64,000 nt of DNA from Halorubrum trapanicum. Lineage in GTDB: Archaea; Halobacteriota; Halobacteria; Halobacteriales; Haloferacaceae. The position numbers and the translations under genes are program-made. The DNA lies in NCBI RefSeq assembly GCF_002355655.1, contig NZ_AP017569.1:62001-126000 (forward strand), read 5' to 3'. Below the pieces are notes generated by a model. That model was given only the letters and a program-made list of their open reading frames with translations. It did not search any database and was not told the origin of the DNA. This document shows positions 16,878-23,995 of the stretch, one piece after another (within the stretch, counting starts at the first letter, position 1; every line of letters starts with the position of its first letter).

Positions 16878-17566
16878 ATGAGTGACGTGGTCTACGCGAT
16901 TCGGATTTCTCACCTCGAATACTCCGGGCTCAAAATCATGGACATCAAGATCGGCAAGTCCACCGACATCGATAACACCCTCCGACAGGACAGCAGAGGC
17001 AACCGCGACATCGAACTGCTCGACATGTGGACGCCGAACCCCGACACTCCACCGCCGAGCGCGGCGTCCACGCAGTCGCCGAGCGGTACGCCTACGACAA
17101 ACAGAGCGAGAAGTTCGTCTTCCTCCAGGGCGCGTATCAGGAGTTCGCCGAGACGGTCAACATGCTCCTCCGGAACGTCGGTCGCGAGGACCTCGCTGCG
17201 GAGTCGACGTCGAGCGAGTCGGACGACGTCGACGACTACACCGGCACGACGCCCTCGGTGATCAAGGTCCTCGGCGAGACGCACGACGTCGACAGCTGGG
17301 CAGATGCGCTGACAGTCGCCGTCGCAGCGATCCTTCGCGATGTTGACGACCACGAGCGGATCAAAGAGGTCTCCGGACGCAAACGGACCTACTTCGTTGA
17401 AGAGGGCCAGCAGTCGGAGCTCGTCAAGCCCCGACAGATTCCGGACACCGATCTGTACCTTGAAACCAACTTCTCAGCGAACGACTGCGTTCGAAAAATC
17501 GAGCAGGTGATGGCGAAGTACGGGTACGACAGAGCTGAACTGGTGGTATTCACTGAGGAAGTCTGA
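16878..17566 (+). pseudogene. GIY-YIG/T5orf172-type nuclease gene broken by a single frameshift
   Basis: The frame from the ATG at 16878 encodes VVYAIRISHLEYSGLK, then IKIGKSTDID, typical of the T5orf172/GIY-YIG fold, up to about WTPNPD (17044). It then degenerates into Arg/Ser-rich sequence. The natural continuation (STAERGVHAVAERYAYDKQS, then EKFVFLQGAYQEF) lies in the -1 frame and runs to the stop at 17566. One base appears to be missing at about 17040-17050. The second half (about 150 residues) ends in a region also seen with restriction-type proteins (YFVEEGQQSELVKPRQI). It is either a pseudogene, a sequencing error or a recoding site. Confidence 0.72.
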
Positions 17567-17729
17567 CTGAAAACAGATGATCTCGATCTCCCACTCGGCC
17601 TGTCCGTCTCCCTCGTAGCCGGTTTCGTCGATACATTGGTGCCGAAAGTTGGTAGCGAGCCATTCCCAGCGATAGATATACCTTTCCGCCCCTCCGAAAT
17701 TCGGTCGAAACCGATGGGTCGAGATGGTG

Positions 17730-17738
17730 GTATAAAGG
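17730..17738 (+). promoter_or_regulatory. TATA-like box before the antitoxin-PIN pair
   Basis: GTATAAAGG, about 43-50 nt before the ATG at 17780. This supports 17780 as the start rather than earlier in-frame codons. Confidence 0.45.
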
Positions 17739-17779
17739 ACGGCGCGGGGAGCGGACACCCTGGTCAGATAGACCTTCGT

Positions 17780-18553
17780 ATGCCTCTCGGGTCCGTCGTT
17801 CGACAGATTGAGGCCGCGACCTCAATATCGATCGACGATCCGGAGGCGTTCTTAGAAGCCGTCGTTGATGATATCTTGGCCCAACCGCTGGACACCCGAT
17901 TCACCGACTCCATCGAGGTTTTTGAGGAGCACGTGACCGAAGAATTCGGCACTATCGAAGCGTTCGCATCGATTCTTCCGGTCGACAACGAGAACGCGAT
18001 ACAGTTCGTAGAGAGTATGCTGGATATGGCGATGGACGACCTTGTCAAGGATGCGCTCCACGCGGACGATCCGACCGGGTACCTCATTCTGTTGTCCGCT
18101 TTCGAGTTTCTCAACTCTTGTCTACTACTCAGTCGTCGCGATGATCTCGATGAGAGCCAACGGAGGATTCTCGCGTCATCGTTCATCGCGGTATACGCAC
18201 GAATCTACCGTGCTTGGCAGATCGAGAAAGAGAAATCTGAGGTTGATCTGGGGCCGCTGGCTCAAGATCTCGTGTGGGCTCGGGATGCGTTACTCGGTGA
18301 ACTCCTTCCCCCCTCAGAGGAATATCCTGACCCGTCCAATACCTCGGCCTATCAGTCGGTCGAGGTTCAACGCCGAGCGGGGGCTGTACTCGTCTACGAT
18401 AGAGACGAGATATCCATTGGTCGAGGTGCCGAATTGGCAGGGCTCACTCAAAACGAGTTCCAGAAGGTTTTGAAAGCTTCCGACGTCGAGATCCAATACG
18501 GTCCGGAATCAGCTGAAGAGTTGCTCTCTGAAGATAGGTTGATTGATGAGTGA
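17780..18553 (+). CDS. UPF0175-tailed antitoxin-like protein
   Basis: 257 aa from the ATG at 17780; the frame is open farther upstream (from a TTG at 17636), but that segment overlaps the promoter. Residues 201-257 resemble UPF0175 antitoxins: EISIGRGAELAGLTQNEFQK (HTH), then VEIQYG and EELLSED. Residues 1-200 are a helical domain not usual for UPF0175 proteins, which are about 90 residues long. The stop overlaps the PIN gene start by 8 nt, so the pair is translationally coupled and fits an antitoxin-toxin order. Confidence 0.7.
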   Translation: MPLGSVVRQIEAATSISIDDPEAFLEAVVDDILAQPLDTRFTDSIEVFEEHVTEEFGTIEAFASILPVDNENAIQFVESMLDMAMDDLVKDALHADDPTGYLILLSAFEFLNSCLLLSRRDDLDESQRRILASSFIAVYARIYRAWQIEKEKSEVDLGPLAQDLVWARDALLGELLPPSEEYPDPSNTSAYQSVEVQRRAGAVLVYDRDEISIGRGAELAGLTQNEFQKVLKASDVEIQYGPESAEELLSEDRLIDE

Positions 18554-19031
18554 AAGCGCGTTCGTACTGGATAATTCTGTCCTCTCCGCGTTTAGCGGCT
18601 CCGGATGGTTCGAGAGCATCGCTTTCTGGAGCGATACGCACGAACTTGTGACGTCAGCACGGGTCTGGGAGAACGAGTACGTACCACACCACGATCGGGC
18701 GGAAGCGCCGGATTGGCTATCGATCGAGGAAGCGAATCTAAACGAATTGGTAATCGAGCGCTCGGTTCGTCTCGGAGACGCTGATTACTCTCTCATCCGT
18801 CTCACTGAAGATCGGTCCGACTGTACCCTCGTTACGAACGATAAACGGGTCCTGACAAAAGCGGAGGAAAACGACCTCGACAACATGTGGGGATCGAAAT
18901 TTCTGAAAGAGACGTTCGAGCAGTGCGGGATATCGAGAGAACGGTATCAAGCGGGACTGTCGAGCTACTTCGAAGACGTTCCGATCAGTTCGGAGGTCAG
19001 ACAGGTCTTACGTGATGCTGAGAAGTTGTGA
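18546..19031 (+). CDS. PIN-domain toxin (VapC/DUF3368-like)
   Basis: 161 aa from the ATG at 18546, which overlaps the antitoxin stop. Acidic metal-site residues are recognisable: D9 (FVLDNSVLSAF), E42/E44 (VWENEYVP), D78/D80 (LGDADYSLI) and D99 (VTNDKRV). This matches the PIN RNase arrangement. The probable action is endoribonucleolytic cleavage of tRNA or mRNA unless bound by the upstream antitoxin. Toxin assignment comes from domain and pairing; no direct evidence. Confidence 0.8.
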   Translation: MSESAFVLDNSVLSAFSGSGWFESIAFWSDTHELVTSARVWENEYVPHHDRAEAPDWLSIEEANLNELVIERSVRLGDADYSLIRLTEDRSDCTLVTNDKRVLTKAEENDLDNMWGSKFLKETFEQCGISRERYQAGLSSYFEDVPISSEVRQVLRDAEKL

Positions 19032-19086
19032 ACGACGATAGAAGGATAATAGCTGATTCAAGAGGCACACGAATTAGCAGACGAAA

Positions 19087-19402
19087 TCACACCTTCTGCG
19101 GATCGAAGTTCATCACCAACCGCTCTTTGACGTCCTTCCCTTCCCCACGCTTCCCGCTGTTGATGAACCCCTTCTCGTCGCGGTCGAGCACGCACACGTC
19201 CTCGAACGTTCTCGGCAGGTCCTCGTAGCCGACGTACGGCAGGTCGCAGTAGAACTCGGTGTCCTTGCTGTCGTACTTCTCGAAGTCTCGGCCTAGCCGA
19301 GGTTCTTGACGACCACGTCCACGAATCGCTCAGCGAACTCGCCGCGACGGTCGAAAATCACCGCGTATGCCTCGACGCCCTCTGACTCAGACGAAGCTAT
19401 TT
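19087..19402 (-). pseudogene. Decayed C-terminal gene fragment
   Basis: On the minus strand a coding-like stretch reads SEGVEAYAVIFDRRGEFAER, then FVDVVVKNLG and an in-frame TAG at 19295. After a one-base shift it continues as DFEKYDSKDTEFYCDLPYVG, then YEDLPRTFEDVCVLDRDEKG, and ends at the TGA at 19087. High coding quality on both sides of a frameshift with no start codon points to the 3' remnant of a lost gene. The family was not recognised. It lies between the PIN gene and a conserved membrane protein, at the right side of the accessory island. Confidence 0.55.
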
Positions 19403-19426
19403 GCTCGCTCAGAGACACGCTCACGC

Positions 19427-19879
19427 ATGGCCCCCACCCTGCCGGACGACTTCGAAGCGCGGTTCTGGCGCCGCCACTCCAATCCGAAGAGCGGCTGGAG
19501 TCGCACGGTCCTGCTGCCGGCGCTCCTCTTCGCCGTCTATCACCGGAAGCCGCGACTCGCGGGCGCCGCGCTCCTGTTCACCCTCTTGAACCCCGTCCTG
19601 TTCTCCCCGCCGGAAGACGACGACGCCTGGATGACTCGCGTGGTGCTGGCCGAACGGTGGTGGACGCGCGAACGGAAGGCGGGCATCTTCGATCGCACGT
19701 ACCCGAACTGGCTCAACCTGGTCAACGTCCCCGTCTCGGTGTACGCGTTCGCCGCCGCGTACCGCCGTCGACCCCTCCGGGCCGCCCTCGCCGGAGCGCT
19801 CGCGATGGCACTGAAGTTCTGGTACGTCGGCGCGCTGGTCCGGCGATACGACGCCGCCGACCGACCGGAGGACCGATAG
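19427..19879 (+). CDS. Haloarchaeal membrane protein (DUF6653-like)
   Basis: 150 aa from the ATG at 19427. Signature stretches are FWRRHSNPKSGWSRTVLLPA, VLFSPPEDDDAWMTRVVLAE and ERWW. There are two or three membrane segments (about 28-65 and 105-145). The pattern matches a small haloarchaeal family I associate with DUF6653, whose function is unknown. GC-rich codon usage marks the return to chromosome-like sequence. It is upstream of hicB-hicA but separated from them by about 200 bp. Confidence 0.65.
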   Translation: MAPTLPDDFEARFWRRHSNPKSGWSRTVLLPALLFAVYHRKPRLAGAALLFTLLNPVLFSPPEDDDAWMTRVVLAERWWTRERKAGIFDRTYPNWLNLVNVPVSVYAFAAAYRRRPLRAALAGALAMALKFWYVGALVRRYDAADRPEDR

Positions 19880-20046
19880 CGGGCGTCTCCGGCAACGACC
19901 GTCCCGACACGGCGGTGTCCCGACCAATGGTGCCCGAGCTGTTCGCCTCGTCTGTTCGCGAGGGCGTTTCTGGAAGGCCTCGCGAACCGCGATCCCGGTG
20001 CCGTCTCGGAGTGCCTTCAGGCGTGAACTGGACTCACCGACAGAAC

Positions 20047-20055
20047 GCTTATTCG
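20047..20055 (+). promoter_or_regulatory. TATA-like box of hicB-hicA
   Basis: GCTTATTCG, about 25 nt before the hicB ATG at 20077. Confidence 0.4.
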
Positions 20056-20076
20056 AGCGGTCCCCGAAAGACGGGT

Positions 20077-20337
20077 ATGGCGAGTGCGACGCGCGACGCC
20101 CACGACGGAGAGGGCGTCGAGTTCATCCACGGGGACGACGGCTCGATAACCGCCAAGGACATCGAGACCGGTGTCGCCTCCTTCGGCGACACGAAGGCCG
20201 AAGCACTCCGGATGCTCGCGGAGGCGATCGAACTCCATGAAGGCGGCGGCGAGCCCGTCACCGAGGAGGACCTCGAAGAGTGGGGTCTCGAAGACTCGGA
20301 ACCCGGTGACGAGGAGCTTCCCGACTTCATGGAGTGA
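20077..20337 (+). CDS. hicB: HicB-family antitoxin
   Basis: 86 aa. Partial RNase H-like HicB fold: EFIHGDDGSITAKDIETGVA, then SFGDTKAEALRMLAEAIELH, followed by an acidic tail (EPGDEELPDFME). No C-terminal DNA-binding domain is visible, so autoregulation may need another factor. The stop TGA at 20335-20337 directly abuts the hicA ATG at 20338. Here the antitoxin precedes the toxin, the reverse of the classical hicAB order. Confidence 0.85.
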   Translation: MASATRDAHDGEGVEFIHGDDGSITAKDIETGVASFGDTKAEALRMLAEAIELHEGGGEPVTEEDLEEWGLEDSEPGDEELPDFME

Positions 20338-20589
20338 ATGGTCCGGACGAACTTCTCCGGGCGCGAGATCGCGTCTGTGCTTCACGACTTCGGCTACGAG
20401 CGCGTCGGTCGGGTCGGAAGCCACCTGAAGATGCGATACGAATTGCCGGACACGGACGAGGTTCGAGTCGTGACGGTACCGATGGCGTCGGAAGACGAGA
20501 TACCGACCGGGACGCTCCAGTCGATCGCCGACCAGTGCGGCGCCGACGATTTCCACGCGTGGTGCGAGTGGATCGACGAGCATCGGTGA
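20338..20589 (+). CDS. hicA: HicA-family mRNA interferase toxin
   Basis: 83 aa. A double-stranded RNA-binding-like HicA fold with the catalytic histidine in GRVGSHLKMRYE (H29). Upstream, FSGREIASVLHDFGYERV matches the HicA helix. It is expected to cleave mRNA independently of ribosomes when free of HicB. The C-terminus, ending IDEHR, is slightly longer than in minimal HicA proteins. An open frame in the same phase continues past its stop. Confidence 0.88.
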   Translation: MVRTNFSGREIASVLHDFGYERVGRVGSHLKMRYELPDTDEVRVVTVPMASEDEIPTGTLQSIADQCGADDFHAWCEWIDEHR

Positions 20590-20745
20590 CCGGAGGTCAC
20601 GCTCGTCGACCACGACCTCGACGCTACGCCCGTCCGGGCGCTGCTGCTCGCCCGCGTGACCGGGAGCGACACCCCGGCGTTCTGGGTCAATGGCGCGAAC
20701 CGGGCGAACGGACGGCATCTCTCCGACACAAAGACGAGCCGGTAG
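20590..20745 (+). pseudogene. Possible degenerate coding fragment after hicA
   Basis: Directly after the hicA stop, in the same phase, about 51 codons read PEVTLVDHDLDATPVRALLL, then ARVTGSDTPAFWVNGANRAN and a TAG. There is no start codon or ribosome-binding site, and the composition is protein-like. It may be a relict of another gene's end captured by the TA locus. No family was assigned. Confidence 0.3.
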
Positions 20746-20836
20746 CGACCGACTGAGGGGCCGGCGCGCCGGCGAGAACCGCGCGGACCGATAACCGACC
20801 GCCGCTCTTCCGATCGGCCACCAGCTCACCGACGGG

Positions 20837-22036
20837 TCACGACACCGCGTCGCGGACCGCGTCGGGGACGTCCGCCCGGTCGACCTCCCGAACCGACGCG
20901 GCGTCGACGTCTGCGCCCCCGTACTTGTACCCCGACCCGGTCAGTATCACGGCGACGTCGTCGTCGGAGCCGAGCTCGCCGGACGCGGCGAGCTCCCGGA
21001 CGGCGGCCGTGGCCACGGCGCAGGACGGCTCGACGGAGACCCCGGCGTCGACCGCGAGGCGCTCCGTCTCGGCCAGCATCGTCTCCTCGTCGACGGAGAC
21101 GACGGCGCCGTCCGTCTCCGAGACGGCGGCCAGCGCTCGGTTCCCGCTCGGCGGGTCGGCGTTGTTGATCGAGACGGCCGCCGTCGGCTCGCCCTCGACG
21201 GCCTCGACGCGCGACGCGCCGCGTCGGTACGCCCGCGCGATCGGGTCACAGCGCGCGGCCTGCGCGAGGTAGATCCGCGGCACCGCCGAGAGCAGTCCCG
21301 CGGCGTTCAGCTCGCGGAGCGCCTTCCAGACCCCGCTCGCCTGCCCGCCGCTGCTGACCGGCAGGACGATCGCGTCGGGGGCGTCGGGCGCGAACGCCTC
21401 GCAGATCTCGTACGCGACCGTCTTCTGGCCGGCCACCCGAAGCGGGGCGTCCGAGTTGAGGAACGCGACGCCGAGGTCGCCGTCGAGGGTGTCGTCGTAG
21501 AGCCGCCCGTAGTCGCCGCGGACCCGGAACAGGTGCGGGTCGTGTTGGGCGATCATCGCGAGCCGCGAGTCGGGCGTGTCCTCGGCCACGAGGATGACCG
21601 CTTCCCGGTCCGCCGCGGCCGCGTGGGCGGCGACGCTCAGCGCCATGTTCCCGTGCGAGACCGTTCCGACCGGGCTGTTGGTCCGACCGATGCCGACCGC
21701 GGTCCCGCGGTCCTTGAAGCTCCCCGTCGGGTTGACGCCCTCGACCTTGAGGTGGATCCGCGGGCCGTCCGCCGGTTCGATCGACGGCGCGCGAAACAGC
21801 GGCGTTCCGCCCGCGGCGGCGGCGAGCCCGTTCGGCCGCGCCGCGGGGAGTACGGACTCGTATCGCCAGAGGGTGTCTCGTCCGAGCGAGGCGCCGTTCT
21901 CCGTGGGTTCGCTCGCGTCGGGCCAGTCGAACGCCGCGGCGTCGGTCTCGAACCAAAGCGGCTCGCCGCAGCGACAGCGCGCCGCGTCCCCGAACGCGTA
22001 CGTCTCCCCGCAGTCGTAACACGTCAACTGCTCCAT
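20837..22036 (-). CDS. thrC: Threonine synthase
   Basis: 399 aa. The N-terminal zinc-ribbon-like segment CYDCGETY...CRCGEPL is typical of archaeal threonine synthases. The PLP lysine is in VNPTGSFKDRG (about 109), the phosphate-binding loop in SSGGQASG (about 228), and a C-terminal ILTGSGYKYG is present. It converts O-phosphohomoserine to threonine, the last step of that pathway; a related PLP lyase function cannot be excluded. Start: ATG at 22036. No other thr genes are adjacent. Confidence 0.85.
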   Translation of the reverse strand: MEQLTCYDCGETYAFGDAARCRCGEPLWFETDAAAFDWPDASEPTENGASLGRDTLWRYESVLPAARPNGLAAAAGGTPLFRAPSIEPADGPRIHLKVEGVNPTGSFKDRGTAVGIGRTNSPVGTVSHGNMALSVAAHAAAADREAVILVAEDTPDSRLAMIAQHDPHLFRVRGDYGRLYDDTLDGDLGVAFLNSDAPLRVAGQKTVAYEICEAFAPDAPDAIVLPVSSGGQASGVWKALRELNAAGLLSAVPRIYLAQAARCDPIARAYRRGASRVEAVEGEPTAAVSINNADPPSGNRALAAVSETDGAVVSVDEETMLAETERLAVDAGVSVEPSCAVATAAVRELAASGELGSDDDVAVILTGSGYKYGGADVDAASVREVDRADVPDAVRDAVS

Positions 22037-22191
22037 ACCCCCCTCTCACGTGCGGCGTACAAATGACTGGCCACGGGCGAACGAGCCAGGACCTCGGTCG
22101 ACTAACGAAGATCGAGGGAGAGCGGTGCCTATCGGCGTGACTTTTCTCGGACAAGACGCGGTAGCAGTGCCTCTAGCGGGTTAAAACGACG

Positions 22192-22227
22192 AAATTGGGT
22201 GGCTGGGGAGTCCCAGCCCACCAATTT
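22192..22227. repeat. Long hairpin beside tRNA-Ile (16-nt arms, 4-nt loop)
   Basis: AAATTGGGTGGCTGGG at 22192-22207 faces CCCAGCCCACCAATTT at 22212-22227 across a GAGT loop. The arms pair except at two adjacent positions. On the minus strand it lies about 30 nt past the tRNA 3' end; on the plus strand it lies inside a short Arg/Ser-rich open frame that ends at 22249. Confidence 0.7.
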
Positions 22228-22246
22228 ACTCGGGCGGAGCCCGAGT
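22228..22246. repeat. Second hairpin beside tRNA-Ile (8-bp perfect arms)
   Basis: ACTCGGGC at 22228-22235 and GCCCGAGT at 22239-22246 with a GGA loop. It directly abuts the previous hairpin with no spacer. It could end a processed tRNA precursor or be the right end of a vanished IS200/IS605-type element. Confidence 0.65.
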
Positions 22247-22256
22247 TGAATCAAGG

Positions 22257-22330
22257 TGGGCCAACACGGATTTGAACCGTGGACCTCCCGGTTATCAGCC
22301 GAGCGCTCAACCTGACTGAGCTATTGGCCC
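22257..22330 (-). tRNA. tRNA-Ile (GAU anticodon)
   Basis: 74 nt, no intron. Acceptor arm GGGCCAA (22330-22324) pairs with TTGGCCC (22264-22258); discriminator A at 22257; CCA is not encoded (CC follows by chance). D-arm GCTCAGTCAGGTTGAGC; anticodon stem CTCGG/CCGGG with loop CTGATAA giving anticodon GAT; T-arm CACGGTTCAAATCCGTG. The canonical cloverleaf is complete. Confidence 0.95.
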
Positions 22331-22433
22331 AGGCGAGCGCATTCAGTCGTTGCGCGGGTAGGATTTTAAGGGTTTCCTTTCGGAAGCCGGCCGCAGTGTG
22401 GCGGTTTCACGGGGACTCACGATGCCCGCGCAG

Positions 22434-23078
22434 TCAGTCGGTTCCCTTCCGCTCCTCCTCTTCGACGGTGAAATCCACGTCGACGACGTCGTCGTCCGCC
22501 GACGCGCCGCCGGCGTCCGCGTTCCCGCCGGTGCCCCCGTCGGGGTCGGAGCTGTCGCCGCCGTCGAACCCGTCGGGACCGTTTCCGGAGGCGCCACCGG
22601 GACCACCGCCGGGGAAGCCACTCCCGCCGCCCATCGTGAAGCCGCCCTCGCCGTCGTTCGGGAAGCCGCCGATGTACACGTTCCCGGAGAGGAAGCCGTC
22701 CGTCTCGCGCTCGATGTACGGGACGACGACGTACTTCTTCAGGGCCACGCGGATGGGGACCCGAGAGAGCGGGAGCGCGAGCAGGAACCCGACCGCGTCG
22801 GTGACGAGCCCCGGTGTGAGCAGGAACGCGCCCGCGGCGATGAGCAGCCCGCCGTCGAGCAGCTCGTCGGTCGGGGGCGTCCCCTGCGCCGCCTTGCGCT
22901 GGATTCGCGCGAGGGTCGCGCGCCCCTCGGCGCGTAACAGGAGCATCCCGAGGACGGCCGTCAACACGACGAGGGCGACCGTCATGGCCCACCCGAGCCG
23001 CGTCGCGACCACGATCAAAAACAGCGCGTCCACGAGGGGGACGACGAGCAGCAGCGCGAGCAGCGTTCGCGGGCGCAT
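22434..23078 (-). CDS. FxsA-family membrane protein
   Basis: 214 aa from the ATG at 23078. Residues 1-120 form the FxsA domain with three or four membrane segments (LLALLLVVPLVDALFLIVVA, GWAMTVALVVLTAVLGMLLL, then the GGLLIAAGAFLLTPGLVTDA signature). Beyond it is a Gly/Asp-rich tail of about 90 residues (GGGSGFPGGGPGG, then an acidic end), common in haloarchaeal versions. FxsA in E. coli is linked to phage exclusion (suppressor of F exclusion of T7); the archaeal role is unknown. Confidence 0.88.
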   Translation of the reverse strand: MRPRTLLALLLVVPLVDALFLIVVATRLGWAMTVALVVLTAVLGMLLLRAEGRATLARIQRKAAQGTPPTDELLDGGLLIAAGAFLLTPGLVTDAVGFLLALPLSRVPIRVALKKYVVVPYIERETDGFLSGNVYIGGFPNDGEGGFTMGGGSGFPGGGPGGASGNGPDGFDGGDSSDPDGGTGGNADAGGASADDDVVDVDFTVEEEERKGTD

Positions 23079-23228
23079 ACCCCCGCCTTTCCGCCGGGCG
23101 CCCATAGCCCTTTTCGTCGCGGCCGGGGTCTAACGGGGATCCGGGCCGCGCTCGCGACCCCAGTCGTTCGCGTCGGCTGCGTCCGCCGCGACCGCCACGG
23201 CTTTGCCCGCCCGGTCCGAGCCCGCGGT

Positions 23229-23936
23229 ATGGACATTGTCGGCGCGCTCGGACGCGACCCGCCGGACCGCGAGTCGCTCCCGCGGTGGGTCGCGCCGCTC
23301 CCGAAACGACTGGAGGACGTCGCCTTCCGGTTCGCGTGGGTCATTATCGCGATCAACCTCGTCGGCACCGCGTTCGGCTTCTGGTACTACCGGTTCCAGT
23401 TTCAGGAGCTCCCGACCGAGATGTGGGTCTTCATCCCGGACAGCCCGGGCGCGACGCTGCTCATCGCGCTCGCGCTCGGCGCGTGGGCGCTCGGCCGGTC
23501 GAGCGACACGCTCGCCGCGCTCGCGTTCTTCGGGAACGTCAAGCTTGGACTGTGGACGCCGTACGTCCTCGTCGTCTTCTGGCCGGAGTTCCTCGCGCTC
23601 AACGGCCCGGCGCTGTACGCGTTCCTCTTCGTGAGCCACCTCGGAATGGTGGTTCAAGCGTTCGTCCTCCACCGGATCACCGACTTCCCGCTGCGGGCGG
23701 TGGCGATCGCGACCGCGTGGTACACGGTCGACCTGCTGATGGACTACTTCGTGCCCGTGATCGGCGAGGTCACCCACACCTCGCTGCCGTACGCTGACGG
23801 CGCGCCGTGGTTCACCACGACCGTTCTCCAGGTCGCGGCCGCTGGCGCGGTCGCGCTCACCGTCGTCCCGCTGTTCTGGGCGCTCGGCACGCGGATCGCG
23901 ACGCTCCGGAACCGAGCGAGCGACTCCGAGGCGTGA
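23229..23936 (+). CDS. DUF1405 membrane protein
   Basis: 235 aa, six or seven membrane segments. Characteristic stretches are INLVGTAFGFWYYRFQF, FIPDSPGATLLIA, FFGNVKLGLWTPYV and LMDYFVPVIG, which match DUF1405 (YpjA-like). Function unknown; an integral membrane protein of the cytoplasmic membrane. Divergent from fxsA with about 150 bp between starts; followed after 59 bp by the enolase-superfamily gene on the same strand. Confidence 0.85.
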   Translation: MDIVGALGRDPPDRESLPRWVAPLPKRLEDVAFRFAWVIIAINLVGTAFGFWYYRFQFQELPTEMWVFIPDSPGATLLIALALGAWALGRSSDTLAALAFFGNVKLGLWTPYVLVVFWPEFLALNGPALYAFLFVSHLGMVVQAFVLHRITDFPLRAVAIATAWYTVDLLMDYFVPVIGEVTHTSLPYADGAPWFTTTVLQVAAAGAVALTVVPLFWALGTRIATLRNRASDSEA

Positions 23937-23995
23937 TCGGACGGCGCCGCGATCGCGCTCACCGATTTAAGTGATCGGGCGGCGTCGGATCGGCC

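Noticed and set aside
17474-17825. Two minus-strand frames of 91-94 codons around 17474-17825
   Set aside because: They overlap the 3' end of the GIY-YIG pseudogene and the promoter of the antitoxin gene, and show no protein-like composition or homology.
22202-23038. Long minus and plus frames through the fxsA region
   Set aside because: Gly/Arg/Pro-biased antisense; the FxsA frame explains the region.
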